A stretch of 64,000 nucleotides of DNA from Arenibacter sp. F26102. Lineage in GTDB: Bacteria > Bacteroidota > Bacteroidia > Flavobacteriales > Flavobacteriaceae. Shown in pieces: positions 17,225-25,926 of this stretch. Position 1 is the stretch's first letter. Each line of letters opens with the position of its first letter. The notes below the pieces were generated by a model. That model worked only from the letters and a program-made list of their open reading frames with translations, did no database searches and was not told where the DNA came from. A program made the translations under genes and the position numbers. The stretch is from positions 186,001 through 250,000 of the forward strand of contig NZ_JALKBC010000003.1 of the NCBI RefSeq assembly GCF_023015865.1. The letters run 5' to 3'.

Positions 17225-17839
17225 TCACTTATCAGTGCGATAAATATTAGGAAGGGCAATCTTAAATTTAACGGCAAGTATTCGGGCCCCGATGATAATG
17301 AGTATTGCGGCGACATAGGCATAGGCATTGTCAAAAGGCAACTTCCGAATTAAAAAATAACTTACCCCCCCGAAGATACAGGCAGTGGCATATATCTCCT
17401 TTGTTTTGAAAATAACAGGTATCTCATTACAGAGTATATCCCGAATAACGCCTCCGAAACAAGCCGTTATGGTGCCCAAAGCAATACACATTATAGGTAA
17501 CAATCCAATGTTTAGTCCCTTTTCTATTCCCAACATAGTATAAAGTCCAATTCCTATAGTATCAAATAAAAACAATGAAGTCCTTAAGTATTTAAGTTTG
17601 CCCCTAAATAGTATTGCTAAAAAGACGGTTACTATAACAACATAAACATATATGGGTTCCCGCATCCATAAAACGGGGGTATTTCCAATCAGTAAATCCC
17701 TTAAGGTACCACCTCCGACTCCAGTGACAAATGCTATTATAAACACTCCAAAAAGATCTAGTTTCTTATCCATGGCCACCAAAACCCCGGAAATAGCAAA
17801 AGCAATTACTCCTAATATATCAATTACAAAATAAAACAT
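17225..17839 (-). CDS. TRIC-type cation channel (UPF0126) protein
   Basis: A 204-residue membrane protein with seven predicted helices made of two repeated UPF0126 halves: VTGVGGGTLRDLLIGNTPV in the first and ITACFGGVIRDILCNEIPV in the second. The glycine-rich GGGxxRD motifs are the hallmark of prokaryotic TRIC channels, which form homotrimers with a potassium-permeable pore in each protomer. The physiological role in bacteria is unclear. Its start lies 3 nt past the stop of the RDD gene on the same strand, so the two are cotranscribed. Confidence 0.9.
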   Translation of the reverse strand: MFYFVIDILGVIAFAISGVLVAMDKKLDLFGVFIIAFVTGVGGGTLRDLLIGNTPVLWMREPIYVYVVIVTVFLAILFRGKLKYLRTSLFLFDTIGIGLYTMLGIEKGLNIGLLPIMCIALGTITACFGGVIRDILCNEIPVIFKTKEIYATACIFGGVSYFLIRKLPFDNAYAYVAAILIIIGARILAVKFKIALPNIYRTDK

Positions 17840-17842
17840 AGG

Positions 17843-18568
17843 TTATGATTGTTGGGTATAAAAATTATAATCTTTTAAAACGGTATCTATATATTGAACG
17901 TCATAAAGATCGGAATTTGAATTTAAAAGACTCTCAACTTTGTCGCGCAAAGCCTTCAAAGTCTTATAATCTTGACTTCTCCTGGCAATATTATAGGTTT
18001 CCTTAATTAGACGAACATCTTTATCTGTCAATAAGGTAACATTCACAAATTTGGGAATGTAGGTTTCCTCCACCTCTTCCAAAATAGTATGTGAAATTTT
18101 AACTTTATTTTTTGTGCTTATGACCACAGTACCCGCAGCCGCATCACCTAGACGTTGTTTTTTATCGGTGAACAAAATGGTCAATAATCCCACTGAACCA
18201 AAGAATAGCCATATATCTACAAAACGAAGCATCCACCTTACCAATAAATTGGACCAATGTACCGGCGAACCATCCAATCTTACTACCCTTATTTTTAAAA
18301 GCATTTTCCCTACTGTTTGTCCATTGAACAAACTGTGCATTATTAAACTGTAAAACATGGCCGGTAAAAAAATTAGGCTCACCAATCCTATTTGAGTCCA
18401 ACTGTCGTCAAACACATATCCTATGGCCCTTCCTATTAATTGTACAAGCACCGCATAGAGGTATAATATAAATCCATCGATCAAAAAGGCCACGATTCTC
18501 CCTCCAATACCAACAATTTTATAATCCAGGTTAACATTTTGCGTTGTATTGATTTGAAGTTTGGACAT
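17843..18568 (-). CDS. RDD-family membrane protein
   Basis: The RDD domain (about residues 10-150) contains GGRIVAFLIDGFILYLYAVL and TVGKMLLKIRVVRLDGSPV, with three to four membrane helices. A soluble helical tail of about 80 residues follows. I start at ATG 18568 (MSKLQINTTQNVNLD); the frame extends 29 codons upstream but would then run into the divergent SpoIIM gene. RDD proteins often sit beside SpoIIM and MoxR/DUF58 genes, exactly as here: only 38 bp separate this gene from the SpoIIM-led operon, so a shared control region is likely. Proposed roles include ion or solute antiport, but function in this context is unknown. Confidence 0.88.
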   Translation of the reverse strand: MSKLQINTTQNVNLDYKIVGIGGRIVAFLIDGFILYLYAVLVQLIGRAIGYVFDDSWTQIGLVSLIFLPAMFYSLIMHSLFNGQTVGKMLLKIRVVRLDGSPVHWSNLLVRWMLRFVDIWLFFGSVGLLTILFTDKKQRLGDAAAGTVVISTKNKVKISHTILEEVEETYIPKFVNVTLLTDKDVRLIKETYNIARRSQDYKTLKALRDKVESLLNSNSDLYDVQYIDTVLKDYNFYTQQS

Positions 18569-18606
18569 ATTAGTACTATTTTTATTTCTTAAAGGATTAT
18601 CCCAGT

Positions 18607-19587
18607 ATGCGTGAGGCAGCTTTTGTAAAGCAAAATAAAGAAAAATGGATAGCATTTGAAAAGGCTATCAACTATAATGCCCACTTTAACCCGGACGAAC
18701 TTGCTAATGGCTATATTCAACTGACCAACGATCTGGCCTACGCACAAACCTATTACGCGGAAAGTAAGACTTTATTGTATTTAAATTCCCTAGCCTCCCA
18801 GGCACATCAAAAAATATATAAAAACAAAAAAGAGGGTAGGAATAGGATATTGGATTTCTGGAAAACCGAATTTCCACTTTTTTTTAGACAATATCACAGG
18901 ACACTTGGAATTGCCTTCCTAATCTTTATTATTTCCTCAGCTATTGGAAGCATTTCTGTGATTAACGATGACACATTTGTAAGGTTAATTTTAGGGGATG
19001 CCTATGTTAATGAGACTCTCAACAATATTACCAATGGCGACCCAACGGCCATTTACAAAGGCGGCAGTGAAATAGGTTCTTTTTTGGGGATTACCATAAA
19101 TAATATTAAAGTAGCATTTATGGCATTTTCCTTTGGTGTAATTACCAGTATTGGTACGGCATATATCCTGTTTAGCAATGGGGTAATGCTGGGGGCGTTC
19201 ATAACATTTTTTTATACCCAGGAAGTTTTTTATCAGGCCAACAAACAGATTTGGCTACACGGGACCATAGAAATATCGGTAATCATCATCGCAGGATGTG
19301 CCGGATTAATTATGGGCAATAGTATCTTATTCCCCAAAACATATTCCAGACGCGTATCCTTTATGAAAGGTGCCAAGGATGGATTAAAAGTAGTGGTCAG
19401 CACCATACCTTTTTTTATTATTGCCGGTTTTATTGAAGGATTTATTACCCGCTATTCCAATATGCCCGATTGGTTGGCGTTTTTAGTTATAGGCAGTTCT
19501 TTACTATTAATTCTATTTTATTATATCTTTTATCCCATATTGTTAAATCACTCTCATGCAAACCAAAGACCAGGAAAAATTTATTGA
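18607..19587 (+). CDS. SpoIIM-family (stage II sporulation protein M-like) membrane protein
   Basis: The 326-residue protein has a helical cytoplasmic N-terminus (to about residue 95) and then the SpoIIM core with some five to six membrane segments. Typical elements include NNIKVAFMAFSFGVITSIGT and WLHGTIEISVIIIAGCAGL. SpoIIM joins SpoIID/P in forespore engulfment in Bacillus, but homologues occur widely in non-sporulating bacteria beside MoxR and DUF58 genes, where their task is unknown. It is the first gene of a six-gene plus-strand operon and overlaps the next gene by 32 nt. Confidence 0.88.
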   Translation: MREAAFVKQNKEKWIAFEKAINYNAHFNPDELANGYIQLTNDLAYAQTYYAESKTLLYLNSLASQAHQKIYKNKKEGRNRILDFWKTEFPLFFRQYHRTLGIAFLIFIISSAIGSISVINDDTFVRLILGDAYVNETLNNITNGDPTAIYKGGSEIGSFLGITINNIKVAFMAFSFGVITSIGTAYILFSNGVMLGAFITFFYTQEVFYQANKQIWLHGTIEISVIIIAGCAGLIMGNSILFPKTYSRRVSFMKGAKDGLKVVVSTIPFFIIAGFIEGFITRYSNMPDWLAFLVIGSSLLLILFYYIFYPILLNHSHANQRPGKIY

Positions 19588-20506
19588 ACTAAGGGTAGAT
19601 AGGGACTTTGGTGATATCATCAATACCTACTTCGACTTTTTTAAACAGAACCTTAAAAAATTTACGAATGTTTTTTTAAGCTATAACGGCATTTTTCTGA
19701 TAGGGCTTTTGATTGTGAGTTATTTGCTGGTATCAGGAGTAATAGGTCTAATCACCAATAACCAAAATTCGGTCTTGGAAACCGTGGGATCAAGCAGTGA
19801 TGCCTATATAATGTATTTTATAGTGGGGGGAATTTTATTCTTTTTTATTTTCTTAATGGTGGCGGTTTTGAATTATAGCCTAAGCACTTCCTATATGATA
19901 AAATACGAAGAAAATAAAGGCCAAAACTTTAATAAAACCGATGTTTGGGTAGAGGTCAAAAGCAATTTGGGAAGTATAATTGTTTTTATTTTATTGCTGA
20001 TACTGCTCTTTTTGGGCCTTATGATCGCAGCTGTTGTTCTAACCTTTATCCCATTGGCAGGAATGCTTGCACAATATGTAATTCAATATTTTGTCATGGC
20101 CTGGGTGGGTGTATCTTTTTTTGTTATGTTGAAAGAGAAAAGAGGCGTTACCGATGCTTTGGGGGAAGGTTGGAATTTGGTAACCAAAAACTTTTGGAAA
20201 TCGGTTGGGGTAAATTTTATCCTTGGATTTTTAATTGGCCTATTGTTCATGGTAATCATAATGATACCTGGAATTCTTATCGGAATCTACACATTTCACG
20301 TGGTTCAAAATGGTGTTGACCTAGGTGCTTCCATAGTCCCGACCATCATTTATACCTTGGGAACCTGCCTATTGCTTATAATAGGGGTATATACCCAATG
20401 TTTGTCCCAATTCGTAAATGGGCTTTTATACTTTTCCCTGCACGAAAAAACGTATAATTTGAATTCGAGAAGCAAAATAGACCAAATAGGACTTGAGGAC
20501 CAGTGA
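19556..20506 (+). CDS. Polytopic membrane protein of the MoxR/DUF58 operon
   Basis: A 316-residue protein with a short charged N-terminus (MQTKDQEKFIELRVDRDFGD) and about six hydrophobic segments. It resembles the integral membrane proteins with a repeated TM-hairpin unit that often accompany SpoIIM and DUF4129 genes, but I cannot assign a family with confidence. The ATG at 19556 lies inside the end of the SpoIIM gene (32-nt overlap), and its stop overlaps the next start by 4 nt (GTGA), so translation is probably coupled at both ends. The central region (KTDVWVEVKSNLGSIIVFIL) and the recurring GEGWNLVTKNFWKSVGVNF suggest two related halves. Confidence 0.75.
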   Translation: MQTKDQEKFIELRVDRDFGDIINTYFDFFKQNLKKFTNVFLSYNGIFLIGLLIVSYLLVSGVIGLITNNQNSVLETVGSSSDAYIMYFIVGGILFFFIFLMVAVLNYSLSTSYMIKYEENKGQNFNKTDVWVEVKSNLGSIIVFILLLILLFLGLMIAAVVLTFIPLAGMLAQYVIQYFVMAWVGVSFFVMLKEKRGVTDALGEGWNLVTKNFWKSVGVNFILGFLIGLLFMVIIMIPGILIGIYTFHVVQNGVDLGASIVPTIIYTLGTCLLLIIGVYTQCLSQFVNGLLYFSLHEKTYNLNSRSKIDQIGLEDQ

Positions 20507-21231
20507 TAAAATTAAAATTTACTATTTGCAGCTTTTTTGTACTTTTCTCTGGGTCCGCCCAAGGGAATAAAGATTCCATTGCCATAAATGAAGATAGGGG
20601 TAGCAACTTAGTAATCCGCTCTTTGGACCAAAATCTGGCACAGAAATATCAGGGCAAAGAATTTAACTACGAAATTAAGGACGGGGAATCCCAAAATTTA
20701 TTGGCACGTTTTCTCAATTGGTTAACGAACGGACTGAAGGATGTTTTTGGCATAGACCTTCCCCCGGGAATCACTCAAATTTTAGAGTACCTTATATACT
20801 TCCTTATGGGTGCACTGGCCATTTACTTGCTCGTAAGATTTTTGACCGGTGAAAACGCGTCAGCCATATTTAGAAAAAAAGCAACCTCCTTTACAAAAAT
20901 AAACCTGGCCGAGGAACATATAGAAAGCCTGGATTTGGATGTTTTGGTAATCGATGCCATAAATCATAAAAATTACCGATTGGCCATTCGCTATCAATAC
21001 TTAAAAGTTCTAAAAACACTATCACAAAAACAAATTATTGAATGGCACTATGAAAAAACAAATCGGGACTATGAAAAAGAAATAAAAGTTCCAGAAACAA
21101 TGTTGCTCTTTAAAGATGTGTCCTATCTGTACGACCATATTTGGTACGGGGAACAGGAGATAGACGAGCCTAAATATATGATCGCCCAGTTGAAGTTTAC
21201 CAACCTAAATAATAAGGGTGCCGATGGATAA
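20503..21231 (+). CDS. DUF4129-domain membrane protein
   Basis: The 242-residue protein starts at GTG 20503 with a signal-like segment (LKFTICSFFVLFSGSAQG), has an extracytoplasmic stretch to about residue 80, one membrane helix (ILEYLIYFLMGALAIYLLV, about 88-108) and a cytoplasmic C-terminal DUF4129 domain (about 135-235). The domain includes NYRLAIRYQYLKVLKTLSQK and the WHYEKTNRDYEKEI block. DUF4129 regularly precedes DUF4350 and MoxR genes. Its function is unknown; a transglutaminase-associated or scaffold role has been suggested for homologues. It overlaps both neighbours by a few nucleotides. Confidence 0.85.
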   Translation: MIKLKFTICSFFVLFSGSAQGNKDSIAINEDRGSNLVIRSLDQNLAQKYQGKEFNYEIKDGESQNLLARFLNWLTNGLKDVFGIDLPPGITQILEYLIYFLMGALAIYLLVRFLTGENASAIFRKKATSFTKINLAEEHIESLDLDVLVIDAINHKNYRLAIRYQYLKVLKTLSQKQIIEWHYEKTNRDYEKEIKVPETMLLFKDVSYLYDHIWYGEQEIDEPKYMIAQLKFTNLNNKGADG

Positions 21232-22435
21232 GCGTTCTAAAATTATCTTGGCCATATTTCTTGCGGTACTTATAGGTATCGTGGTAACCGAAATTGTACG
21301 TCCCAAACCCCTAAACTGGAGACCATCCTATACGGCATCGGACAGGATACCTTTTGGGTGTTATGTTTTGTACGAAGAACTTCCAAATCTGTTCCCGGAA
21401 CAGGAAATATATTCATCCAACGAAAGTTTGTACAATATCTTGGCAAATCGTGATACCTCCAAAACTTCCAATTATTTGTTGATAAATGATTTCTTGGACC
21501 TGGATAAACAGGAAACCAATCAATTACTACAGTATGTAAGTGATGGAAACGACTCCTTTATTGCTGCTACAGGTTTTGGCACCATCTTATCGGACACCCT
21601 AAACATAAAGGTCGAAACCCAATACTCGGTAATGGAGGATACTGTGCAAATTCGTCTTACCAACAATTCCTTTACAAAAAAAAATTATACCCTCACAAGG
21701 GGTGTTTACAATACGCACTTCTCATCGGTTGATTCCTTGAACACTACTATTTTGGGATACATTTCATTCGACACTAAAAAAGGGCTAATTAATTCGGCGT
21801 CTCCCGAAAAAACCGAAAGCCCTAATTTTGTAAGAATAAAATTTGGAAAGGGAAATTTTTACCTAAATACCACACCACAGACATATACAAATTACTATAT
21901 GTTAAAGGATAACGCGGGCTATGTTGCCAATACCTTATCCTATTTAAAAGACAAGCATGTATATTGGGATAATTATAAGAAATCCGGGCGTATCGTTATA
22001 GACTCGCCAATGCGTTTTGTACTTAACCAAAAACCCTTAAAATGGGCCTATTATCTAAGTATGATTGGTTTATTGATCTTTATTATCTTTAAGGCGAAAC
22101 GGGAACAACGTATTATTCCGGTCATTGAACCTTTGCAAAATTCATCGATCGAATTTGCCAAAACCGTTGGGGGCCTTTACTACGAGCACAAGGATTTTAC
22201 CGATTTAATCTCTAAAAAAATCAACTTTTTCCTAGAACATATCAGAAGTCATTACTACCTCAATATCGAATCGATAAACGAAAAAACAGCTAGAGATCTA
22301 TCGGCAAAATCGGGCAAACCAATTTCAGAAACCCAAGACATTTTAGATCTAATAATACATCTTAAAAGCAAAACACATCATAGCGAGCAGGATGTAATTC
22401 ATCTGAATAGAAAATTGAATCAATTTAATATATAA
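21224..22435 (+). CDS. DUF4350-domain membrane protein
   Basis: About 403 residues: an N-terminal membrane helix (IILAIFLAVLIGIVVTEIV), the DUF4350 domain outside the membrane (about 35-215, with SYTASDRIPFGCYVLYEELP and NYLLINDFLDLDKQE), a second helix near 275-292 (WAYYLSMIGLLIFIIFK) and a helical cytoplasmic tail of about 110 residues. The extracytoplasmic part resembles a GATase-like alpha/beta fold in this family. I prefer ATG 21224 over the GTG two codons earlier; both overlap the DUF4129 gene. The MoxR gene starts 3 nt downstream. Confidence 0.85.
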   Translation: MDKRSKIILAIFLAVLIGIVVTEIVRPKPLNWRPSYTASDRIPFGCYVLYEELPNLFPEQEIYSSNESLYNILANRDTSKTSNYLLINDFLDLDKQETNQLLQYVSDGNDSFIAATGFGTILSDTLNIKVETQYSVMEDTVQIRLTNNSFTKKNYTLTRGVYNTHFSSVDSLNTTILGYISFDTKKGLINSASPEKTESPNFVRIKFGKGNFYLNTTPQTYTNYYMLKDNAGYVANTLSYLKDKHVYWDNYKKSGRIVIDSPMRFVLNQKPLKWAYYLSMIGLLIFIIFKAKREQRIIPVIEPLQNSSIEFAKTVGGLYYEHKDFTDLISKKINFFLEHIRSHYYLNIESINEKTARDLSAKSGKPISETQDILDLIIHLKSKTHHSEQDVIHLNRKLNQFNI

Positions 22436-22438
22436 GGC

Positions 22439-23443
22439 ATGGAAGAAATTCAGAAAGGGGACAATAACAACCCGTTGGAATTTAAAAGTAGAATAGACCT
22501 CGGTCAGTTGCAAACCTCGGTAGCACAGATAAAGTCGGAATTAGGGAGAGTGATCATTGGTCAACAGGATATGATCGAACTGCTAATTATATCTATCCTT
22601 GCCAACGGACATTCGCTAATCGAAGGAGTCCCTGGGGTAGCTAAAACGGTTACCGCAAAACTCTTGGCAAAAACTATGGATGTTGGCTTTAGCAGAATCC
22701 AATTTACCCCGGACCTAATGCCAAGCGACATTTTGGGCACCTCCATTTTCAATGCAAAGACCTCTGAATTTGAATTTAAAAAAGGTCCTCTATTTTCCAA
22801 CATTATTTTGATCGATGAAATAAATCGAGCCCCTGCAAAGACCCAAGCGGCCCTTTTCGAGGCTATGGCAGAAAGACAGATTACCATGGATGGCCTGACC
22901 TATGAAATGGAACCTCCCTTTTTGGTATTCGCAACCCAAAACCCTATAGAACAAGAAGGTACATACCGACTTCCCGAAGCTCAATTGGATCGATTCCTAT
23001 TTAAAATTAAAGTGAATTATCCGTCTTTGGAAGAGGAGATACAGATATTGGAAAGTAAACATCGTCAGAAAAACAAAAACATTGAAAGTCTAATAACTTC
23101 GGTACTTACGGCAAAGCAAATAGCAAAGTATCAGGATACCATAAAGGAAATTATAATAGAGGATAATTTGATGAAGTACATTGCTGGTATTGTCAACAAC
23201 ACTCGCAGCAATGCCAATCTATACCTTGGAGCCTCTCCAAGGGCCTCTATAGCCATAATGGACGCCTCCAAAGCGTTGGCCGCCATTAATGGCCGCGATT
23301 TTGTAACCCCTGACGACATTAAAAAAGTTGCGGTCCCTATTTTAATGCATAGGGTATTATTGACACCAGAAAGGGAAATGGAAGGCTTTACCCCGGATAA
23401 GGTGATAAAACAAATTTTGGAGACCATTCAAATCCCAAGATAA
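22439..23443 (+). CDS. MoxR-family AAA+ ATPase
   Basis: MoxR ATPases are AAA+ chaperone-like proteins that act with von Willebrand A (vWA)-fold partners to mature or remodel target complexes. The 334 residues carry Walker A GVPGVAKT (63-70), Walker B ILIDE (123-127) followed by the family signature INRAPAKTQAALFEAMAE, sensor 1 in FATQNPIEQEGTYRLPEAQ, and a C-terminal lid with GASPRASIAIMDASKALAA (sensor 2). It is full length. The DUF58 gene 82 nt downstream encodes the expected partner, and the upstream DUF4129/DUF4350/SpoIIM membrane proteins probably form the membrane-side targets of the system. Confidence 0.95.
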   Translation: MEEIQKGDNNNPLEFKSRIDLGQLQTSVAQIKSELGRVIIGQQDMIELLIISILANGHSLIEGVPGVAKTVTAKLLAKTMDVGFSRIQFTPDLMPSDILGTSIFNAKTSEFEFKKGPLFSNIILIDEINRAPAKTQAALFEAMAERQITMDGLTYEMEPPFLVFATQNPIEQEGTYRLPEAQLDRFLFKIKVNYPSLEEEIQILESKHRQKNKNIESLITSVLTAKQIAKYQDTIKEIIIEDNLMKYIAGIVNNTRSNANLYLGASPRASIAIMDASKALAAINGRDFVTPDDIKKVAVPILMHRVLLTPEREMEGFTPDKVIKQILETIQIPR

Positions 23444-23525
23444 TTGGTTCATCAGTAATTTGATCCTGTGCAAGCGCGATGATTGGTGATTTCAACTATG
23501 GGGAAATTTATAGCATAAATAATAA

Positions 23526-24860
23526 ATGAACAGAATCTTTAAAAATATTTATCTGCAAAGGCGATTTTTTATCGTTTTATCCTGCATGGTATTGGGCTTT
23601 TTAGTATCCTATATTGTCCCAGATCTTTTAGGGGTAATAGAATTGCTGTTCTATATTTTTTCTTTGATTTTTTTGGTTGATATTATTTTGGTTCTTGCCT
23701 CCATAGGCGGAATAAGTGCCGAACGCATAGTTCCCGAAAAACTATCCAATGGGGACGGGAACGAAATTGTAATAAACCTAAGTAATTCATATTTGTTCCC
23801 GGTAGGTTTGAAGATTTTGGATGAAATTCCCCACCAATTTCAGAAACGCGATTTTGGTATTGAAACTACCCTAGGAAAAGGAAGGGAAAAGACATTCCAA
23901 TATTTCCTTAGGCCTACGGAACGCGGTGTATATTCTTTTGGAAATTTAAATGTCTTTGCCCACTCTCCAATTGGCCTAATCTCCAAGAAATACACTTTTG
24001 GCAATGCACAGGAGGTTTCGGTTTACCCTTCCTTTTTACAATTGCGGAAATATGATTTAATGGCCTTTACCAATAGATTGTCCGAATATGGCCTTAAGAA
24101 AATTCGCCGTATTGGCCATACTATGGAGTTTGAGCAAATTAAGGATTATGTACAAGGAGATGATATCAGGAACATTAACTGGAAAGCTACTGCCAAAAAG
24201 GGCCAGCTAATGGTAAATCAGTATCAGGATGAAAAATCACAACCCATATACTCTGTAATCGATAAAGGAAGGGTGATGAAAATGCCTTTTAATGGACTTA
24301 GTTTGTTGGATTATGCCATTAACGCTACTCTGGTCATATCGCACATTGCCATTAAAAAGCAGGATAAGGCCGGGATGTTCGCCTTTAGCAGGAAGATTGA
24401 AAACAGGGTAGTCGCAGAAAGGCGAAGCTCTCAAATGAACCTAATATTGGAAACGCTTTACAATTTGGAAACCAATTTTGAAGAAAGTGATTACAGCCGT
24501 TTGTATGCCGATATTAAGCGCAATATTAATCACAGAAGTCTAATATTGCTCTATAGTAATTTTGAAACTTTGGATGCCCTTCAACGGCAACTCCCCTATC
24601 TACAAGCTATTGCCAAGCAACATTTATTAGTGGTCATTTTCTTTGAAAACACCGAATTGACCAAGTTTGTGGATGAAAAAGCGGAGACTATCCAGCAAAT
24701 ATTTGAAAAAACCATAGCGGAGAAATTCGTTTATGAGAAGAAACTTATCGTCAACGAATTAAGGAAGTATGGCATACAGACTATCCTAACGAAACCCGAG
24801 AATCTCACCATAAACACCATCAACAAATACTTGGAAATAAAAGCTCGGGGACTAATTTAG
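23526..24860 (+). CDS. DUF58-domain protein, MoxR partner
   Basis: The 444-residue protein has two N-terminal membrane helices (about 12-32 and 36-56), an immunoglobulin-like stretch, and the DUF58 signature near residues 215-240: GDDIRNINWKATAKKGQLM. A vWA-like fold follows, beginning YSVIDKGRVMKMP; the metal-site DxSxS is replaced by DKGRV here, so metal binding is doubtful. DUF58 proteins are almost always paired with MoxR. It is the last gene of the SpoIIM-to-DUF58 run; 82 nt separate it from moxR, which may hold a minor promoter. It is convergent with the YfiM-like gene. Confidence 0.9.
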   Translation: MNRIFKNIYLQRRFFIVLSCMVLGFLVSYIVPDLLGVIELLFYIFSLIFLVDIILVLASIGGISAERIVPEKLSNGDGNEIVINLSNSYLFPVGLKILDEIPHQFQKRDFGIETTLGKGREKTFQYFLRPTERGVYSFGNLNVFAHSPIGLISKKYTFGNAQEVSVYPSFLQLRKYDLMAFTNRLSEYGLKKIRRIGHTMEFEQIKDYVQGDDIRNINWKATAKKGQLMVNQYQDEKSQPIYSVIDKGRVMKMPFNGLSLLDYAINATLVISHIAIKKQDKAGMFAFSRKIENRVVAERRSSQMNLILETLYNLETNFEESDYSRLYADIKRNINHRSLILLYSNFETLDALQRQLPYLQAIAKQHLLVVIFFENTELTKFVDEKAETIQQIFEKTIAEKFVYEKKLIVNELRKYGIQTILTKPENLTINTINKYLEIKARGLI

Positions 24861-24910
24861 AGCTTTATAGTGGCCGTATTGCACAAGATACCGGGATTTT
24901 TTCATGCTCA

Positions 24911-25291
24911 TTATTCAATACTTACTGCCTTGCCCTTGTATAGGCTAATAAACATCTCCTTGTTCCTTCTATTTTTCTTCTCCGAAAAAATATCTATGGT
25001 AATCCCAACAGATACCCCGCCCAATACTGTAGCCGTTAAGTCCCTGTTGTCCCAACCATTATAAATATGCTCATCATAGGCCTCCTTTGCCAAGCCTGCC
25101 ATTAAACTGGATGCGAAGGCACCTGCTATTCTCCAATAGCGATTACCATTGGAGATACGATCAGCTATATCGGCACCAATAGCACCGCTTAGGGCACCTG
25201 CCCCAAAATGTTTCACCTTATCCTCCTGCAGTTGTGCGCTTATTGGTAAAGTTGAAAAAAAAATGATAATACCTATAATTATACTTTTCAT
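24911..25291 (-). CDS. YfiM/DUF2279-like exported protein
   Basis: A 126-residue protein with a signal peptide (MKSIIIGIIIFFSTLPISAQ) and then DKVKHFGAGALSGAIGADIA, a D-K-x-x-H-F plus small-residue helix pattern seen in YfiM (DUF2279) proteins. A second glycine-rich helix (TATVLGGVSVGITIDIF) follows a conserved KEAYDEH element, and the C-terminus is basic. It may be a periplasmic or membrane-associated protein. No function is known. It lies alone between convergent DUF58 and divergent DUF2007 genes. Confidence 0.7.
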   Translation of the reverse strand: MKSIIIGIIIFFSTLPISAQLQEDKVKHFGAGALSGAIGADIADRISNGNRYWRIAGAFASSLMAGLAKEAYDEHIYNGWDNRDLTATVLGGVSVGITIDIFSEKKNRRNKEMFISLYKGKAVSIE

Positions 25292-25388
25292 GGGTCACAA
25301 AGGTACTAAGGCCCTTATGAATACTTTTAGTTTATGACCCAAAAAATAAATTATGTAATTTGTACACAACTCATTAAAACTGAAGAAT

Positions 25389-25613
25389 ATGGATTCCAAT
25401 TACACCAAGATATTTTCCGGCAATTTTGTTTTGTCCCAGACAATCCTAAATCAATTAAGGGAAATAGGTTTGGAACCGGTGATAAAAGACGAATCAGAAT
25501 CAGGAAGATTGGCAGGTTTTGGTTCTCCGATGCAGGGAGATCAAGAAATATTCGTTAATGCCGAGGAGTTGGCAAAAGCACAAAGTATTGTCCAAAGAGT
25601 TATTGGCGCGTAA
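25389..25613 (+). CDS. DUF2007 small cytosolic protein
   Basis: A 74-residue protein: YTKIFSGNFVLSQTILNQLR, then IEPVIKDES-like spacing, then GDQEIFVNAEELAKAQSIVQ. This beta-alpha-beta-beta-alpha pattern is that of DUF2007 (annotated as putative signal transducing proteins), which resembles ACT/PII-like folds. It is the right length and has a proper start 98 nt upstream-divergent from the YfiM-like gene. The other open frame across this stretch has no coding character. Confidence 0.8.
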   Translation: MDSNYTKIFSGNFVLSQTILNQLREIGLEPVIKDESESGRLAGFGSPMQGDQEIFVNAEELAKAQSIVQRVIGA

Positions 25614-25926
25614 AAGCCGGGCCATTGGGTTGGCTGCTAACAATTCCGAAAACAATTGTAACCATGTCTTGGTCCTGACTCCCTTGTCAGCCTATCAATA
25701 TAAACTAAATTGATTCTGGCATTTCTCCCTAGAATTCACTATTTTTAGATAAAGAAAATATAAGTTTTTCTTTCTCCCCTCTATTAGCGTTTATTAATTC
25801 TCCCCTTGTAATTTAGATTTTCACCAATAAGAACCTAGTCAATCTATATTTATTTATAGTTTGACTTTACTAGTTAGGTTTATAATTCAATTAGGAATTA
25901 ACACATAAACACAAAATTTCAGCGTC
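25614..25926. other. Intergenic region, nothing recognised
   Basis: These 313 bp separate the DUF2007 and TPR genes. I see only a weak CTGAC/GTCAG hairpin near 25677 and a TTGACT...TATAAT pair (25861, 25881) with an atypical 14-nt spacer, not enough to call a promoter. No RNA gene or conserved ORF is evident. Confidence 0.5.

Noticed and set aside
19945..20319. 124-residue frame within the polytopic membrane gene of the MoxR operon
   Set aside because: Frame-shifted shadow with many Arg, Cys and His and no membrane segments, unlike the real frame.
25334..25558. 74-residue frame overlapping the DUF2007 gene
   Set aside because: The +1 frame (25389-25613) matches DUF2007; this one is basic with no family pattern.
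25861..25886. TTGACT...TATAAT promoter before the TPR gene
   Set aside because: Spacer is only 14 nt and Bacteroidota use TTTG/TAnnTTTG rather than the E. coli consensus.
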